Shown in pieces: positions 13,594-14,844 of a stretch of 14,844 nucleotides of DNA. The stretch is from Candidatus Schekmanbacteria bacterium (GTDB lineage: Bacteria > CSSED10-310 > JACPHN01). A program made the position numbers and the translations under genes. The stretch spans positions 1-14,844 of the forward strand of contig JACPHN010000255.1 in assembly GCA_016188575.1 (NCBI GenBank), in the 5' to 3' direction. Below the pieces are notes generated by a model that worked only from the letters and a program-made list of their open reading frames with translations, ran no database searches and was not told where the DNA came from. Position 1 is the first letter of the stretch; every line of letters starts with the position of its first letter.

Positions 13594-14844
13594 TCACTCG
13601 CTCCCCCGAACTGATCGCCACGCACCGGAACGTCGAGATCTCAGTCCAGACAGAAACTCGGTCGCGTCAAGCCCGAGGCACTGGCGCTGCTGGTCTCCGA
13701 CGGCGCCTGAAACTGCACGGCGCCGCGCAGATAGCTCACCCGGACCGCCGCATCCCCGTCCAGCGTCATTCCGGTGTCCGTGAACGCCACCGTTCCAGGA
13801 GCTTCCAGCACCACGCGCTCCCGCGGGATCGTGACGGCAGCGCTGCTGCTCGGCGCCGACTTCTTGCCGTTGCGCACCGCGCGCACCCGACACGTGTACG
13901 CGGAGGCGGGGGAAACGTCGTGATCCACGTAGCGCGGGCTCCCTCGGCCCACGGTGGCCGCGGACTCGTCGGTGTCTCCGATTGCCGATCGGTAGACGTT
14001 GTGGGTGTCTTCCACGTAGTCGGCCGAGGCCGAGGTCCTGGCAGTAGGCGACGTCGTCACTGTAGACGTCCCGGGGCAGGAGCTCGCCCACGAGGATCGG
14101 CTCCACGATCCTCCGTACCCGCTCCTCCCGGAGTCGCTCGACGAGGGAATCAAGGTGCGTGTCGCGGCGCTCGATCAGAACCTCTCGGGCGGCCTCGACG
14201 TGCTCGGGCAGGATCGACACGGTACGGTCCGGCACCTGCTCATCGACGAGCTCGGCGGCGAGGGCATTGACCAGCCAGGGCTGACCCCTCGTGAGCTCGA
14301 AGACCTGCGCCATGGCCTCCTCGGTGAAGCGTTGCCCGGTCTGGGCGGTATGCTGGCCGAGAAGCTCGGCAACTTCCGTCGCGGTGAAGTCGGCGATCGT
14401 CAACGACCGCACCTTGACGTTGAAAGGAGAGGCCGTGCCGAGGCTGTCCCGATCCGGTCGCAGCCGGACCTTGTAGTCTCGTACGTCTCGGAGGCCGATC
14501 AACGCCACCGACTGCGGAAACGCCAAGGGCCGGTCCTGATACCCGTCGCGCAACTGGCGTAGCACCGAGATGAGCGTTTCATCCTGCAGGGCGTCGATCT
14601 CGTCGAGGAACAGGACTACGGGCCGGGGGCAAACGCGCGCCCAGGCCTTCAAGTAGGTGGCGAGGCGACGCTCGGAGCCGATTTCGCGGTAGTCCGCCAG
14701 GGCCGGTGGCCTGAATGCCCCCAGCAGGAGATCGCTGCGATGTTCGAGAGCACCGAGCACGGCGGCGACGCCTCGCTCCGTGTCACTCCCGGCCACCTGT
14801 CCGGTTTCGCAGCTCGCCAGGAGTGCGGCGTAGCGTCCCTCAGC
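13594..14844 (-). CDS. AAA-like ATPase, C-terminal part, interrupted near its end
   Basis: Continuation of the gene that starts at 327. Counting across the seam, residues 110 to about 332 lie here (14703 down to about 14034). Walker B is PVVLFLDEIDAL (Asp143, Glu144), followed by LISVLRQLRDGYQDRP, ALIGLRDVRDYK, FTEEAMAQVFELTRGQPWLVNALA and HVEAAREVLIERRDTHLDSLVERLREERVRR. Homology-like sequence stops at DVYSDDVAYCQDLGL. Members of this family as I know them continue with a short tail ending in a NPIYREV-type motif, which is absent. Instead the frame runs on for some 145 Arg/Gly-rich residues to a stop at 13594, while real coding (FN3-like) moves to another frame. The body with both Walker motifs is intact. 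The right edge of the window cuts the gene only because of the circular seam. Confidence 0.82.
   Translation of the reverse strand, partial: AEGRYAALLASCETGQVAGSDTERGVAAVLGALEHRSDLLLGAFRPPALADYREIGSERRLATYLKAWARVCPRPVVLFLDEIDALQDETLISVLRQLRDGYQDRPLAFPQSVALIGLRDVRDYKVRLRPDRDSLGTASPFNVKVRSLTIADFTATEVAELLGQHTAQTGQRFTEEAMAQVFELTRGQPWLVNALAAELVDEQVPDRTVSILPEHVEAAREVLIERRDTHLDSLVERLREERVRRIVEPILVGELLPRDVYSDDVAYCQDLGLGRLRGRHPQRLPIGNRRHRRVRGHRGPREPALRGSRRFPRLRVHVSGARGAQRQEVGAEQQRCRHDPAGARGAGSSWNGGVHGHRNDAGRGCGGPGELSARRRAVSGAVGDQQRQCLGLDATEFLSGLRSRRSGAWRSVRGSE
13641..14033 (-). pseudogene. FN3-like C-terminal fragment fused out of frame behind the ATPase
   Basis: From about 14033 the minus strand codes, in a frame different from the ATPase, for ASADYVEDTHNVYRSAIGD, then RYVDHDVSPASAYTCRVRAV, then SAAVTIPRER. 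This is the strand pattern of a fibronectin type III repeat (NVYRS, then YVD...AYTCRVRAV). A C-terminal region of about 55 residues ends in TRPSFCLD and a TGA at 13641-13643. No start codon or signal peptide belongs to it: it is the tail of an extracellular multidomain protein whose front has been replaced by the ATPase. The switch occurs in GC-rich ACCTCGGCCTCGGCCGAC, where a short direct repeat (CTCGGC twice) could have mediated recombination or a mis-join. Confidence 0.55.
14704..14844. repeat. Right copy of 141-bp terminal direct repeat
   Basis: Exact same-orientation copy of 1-141. Collapsing the two copies gives a 14,703-bp circle in which the ATPase gene is continuous from its start near 327 through the seam to about 14034. 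Confidence 0.95.

Noticed and set aside
1-14844. Plasmid or phage identity for the circle
   Set aside because: No replication initiator, partition, relaxase, integrase, capsid or terminase sequence could be seen, so circularity is reported without naming an element type.

Overview
The window is a GC-rich bacterial metagenome-type contig whose first 141 bases (1-141) are identical to its last 141 (14704-14844). An AAA-like ATPase gene on the minus strand reads in frame across that seam, so the sequence is best read as a circle (or one unit of a tandem array) of 14,703 bp. No replication, partition, mobilisation or phage gene is visible. The gene content (glycyl radical enzyme, RND efflux pump, DUF547, secreted proteins) looks chromosomal, so a looped assembly through a multicopy ATPase family is a serious alternative. 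Thr/Pro/Ala-rich linkers, a dockerin-like calcium loop, a SUMF1-type domain and a REP/RAYT remnant suggest a large-genome, high-GC environmental Gram-negative, such as a Desulfobacterota, Binatota or Myxococcota relative. That lineage call is inference only.

Layout. (a) 1-840: N-terminal third of the ATPase (minus), a short intergenic stretch with two consecutive hairpins, and a minus-strand coding fragment of FN3-like appearance (578-856) that runs into the 5' end of the next gene. (b) 841-4133: a translationally coupled glycyl radical activating enzyme and glycyl radical enzyme (plus, ATGA overlap). (c) 4134-4298: three tandem copies of a palindromic G/C-rich unit between convergent genes. 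(d) 10046-4299 (minus): DUF547 protein, membrane fusion protein and RND transporter. The last two overlap by four bases; no outer-membrane channel gene is present. (e) 10393-11742 (plus): a secreted HEXXH metallopeptidase-like protein followed by a strong hairpin. (f) 11743-12348: REP-like palindromes and a broken REP-associated (Y1) transposase. (g) 12349-14844 (minus): a SUMF1-domain protein with a long Thr/Pro linker, a dockerin-like segment upstream in another frame, an FN3-like fragment, and the C-terminal two thirds of the ATPase, which is interrupted just before its expected end.

Two functional units are clear. One is an anaerobic radical-enzyme pair that should catalyse a C-X bond-cleaving or dehydratase-type reaction on an unknown substrate. 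The other is an inner-membrane tripartite efflux module lacking its TolC partner. The 2 kb around the seam holds three or four broken or out-of-frame coding pieces, either a decayed recombination hotspot or an assembly-mosaic zone. It is the least trustworthy and the most curious part of the window.
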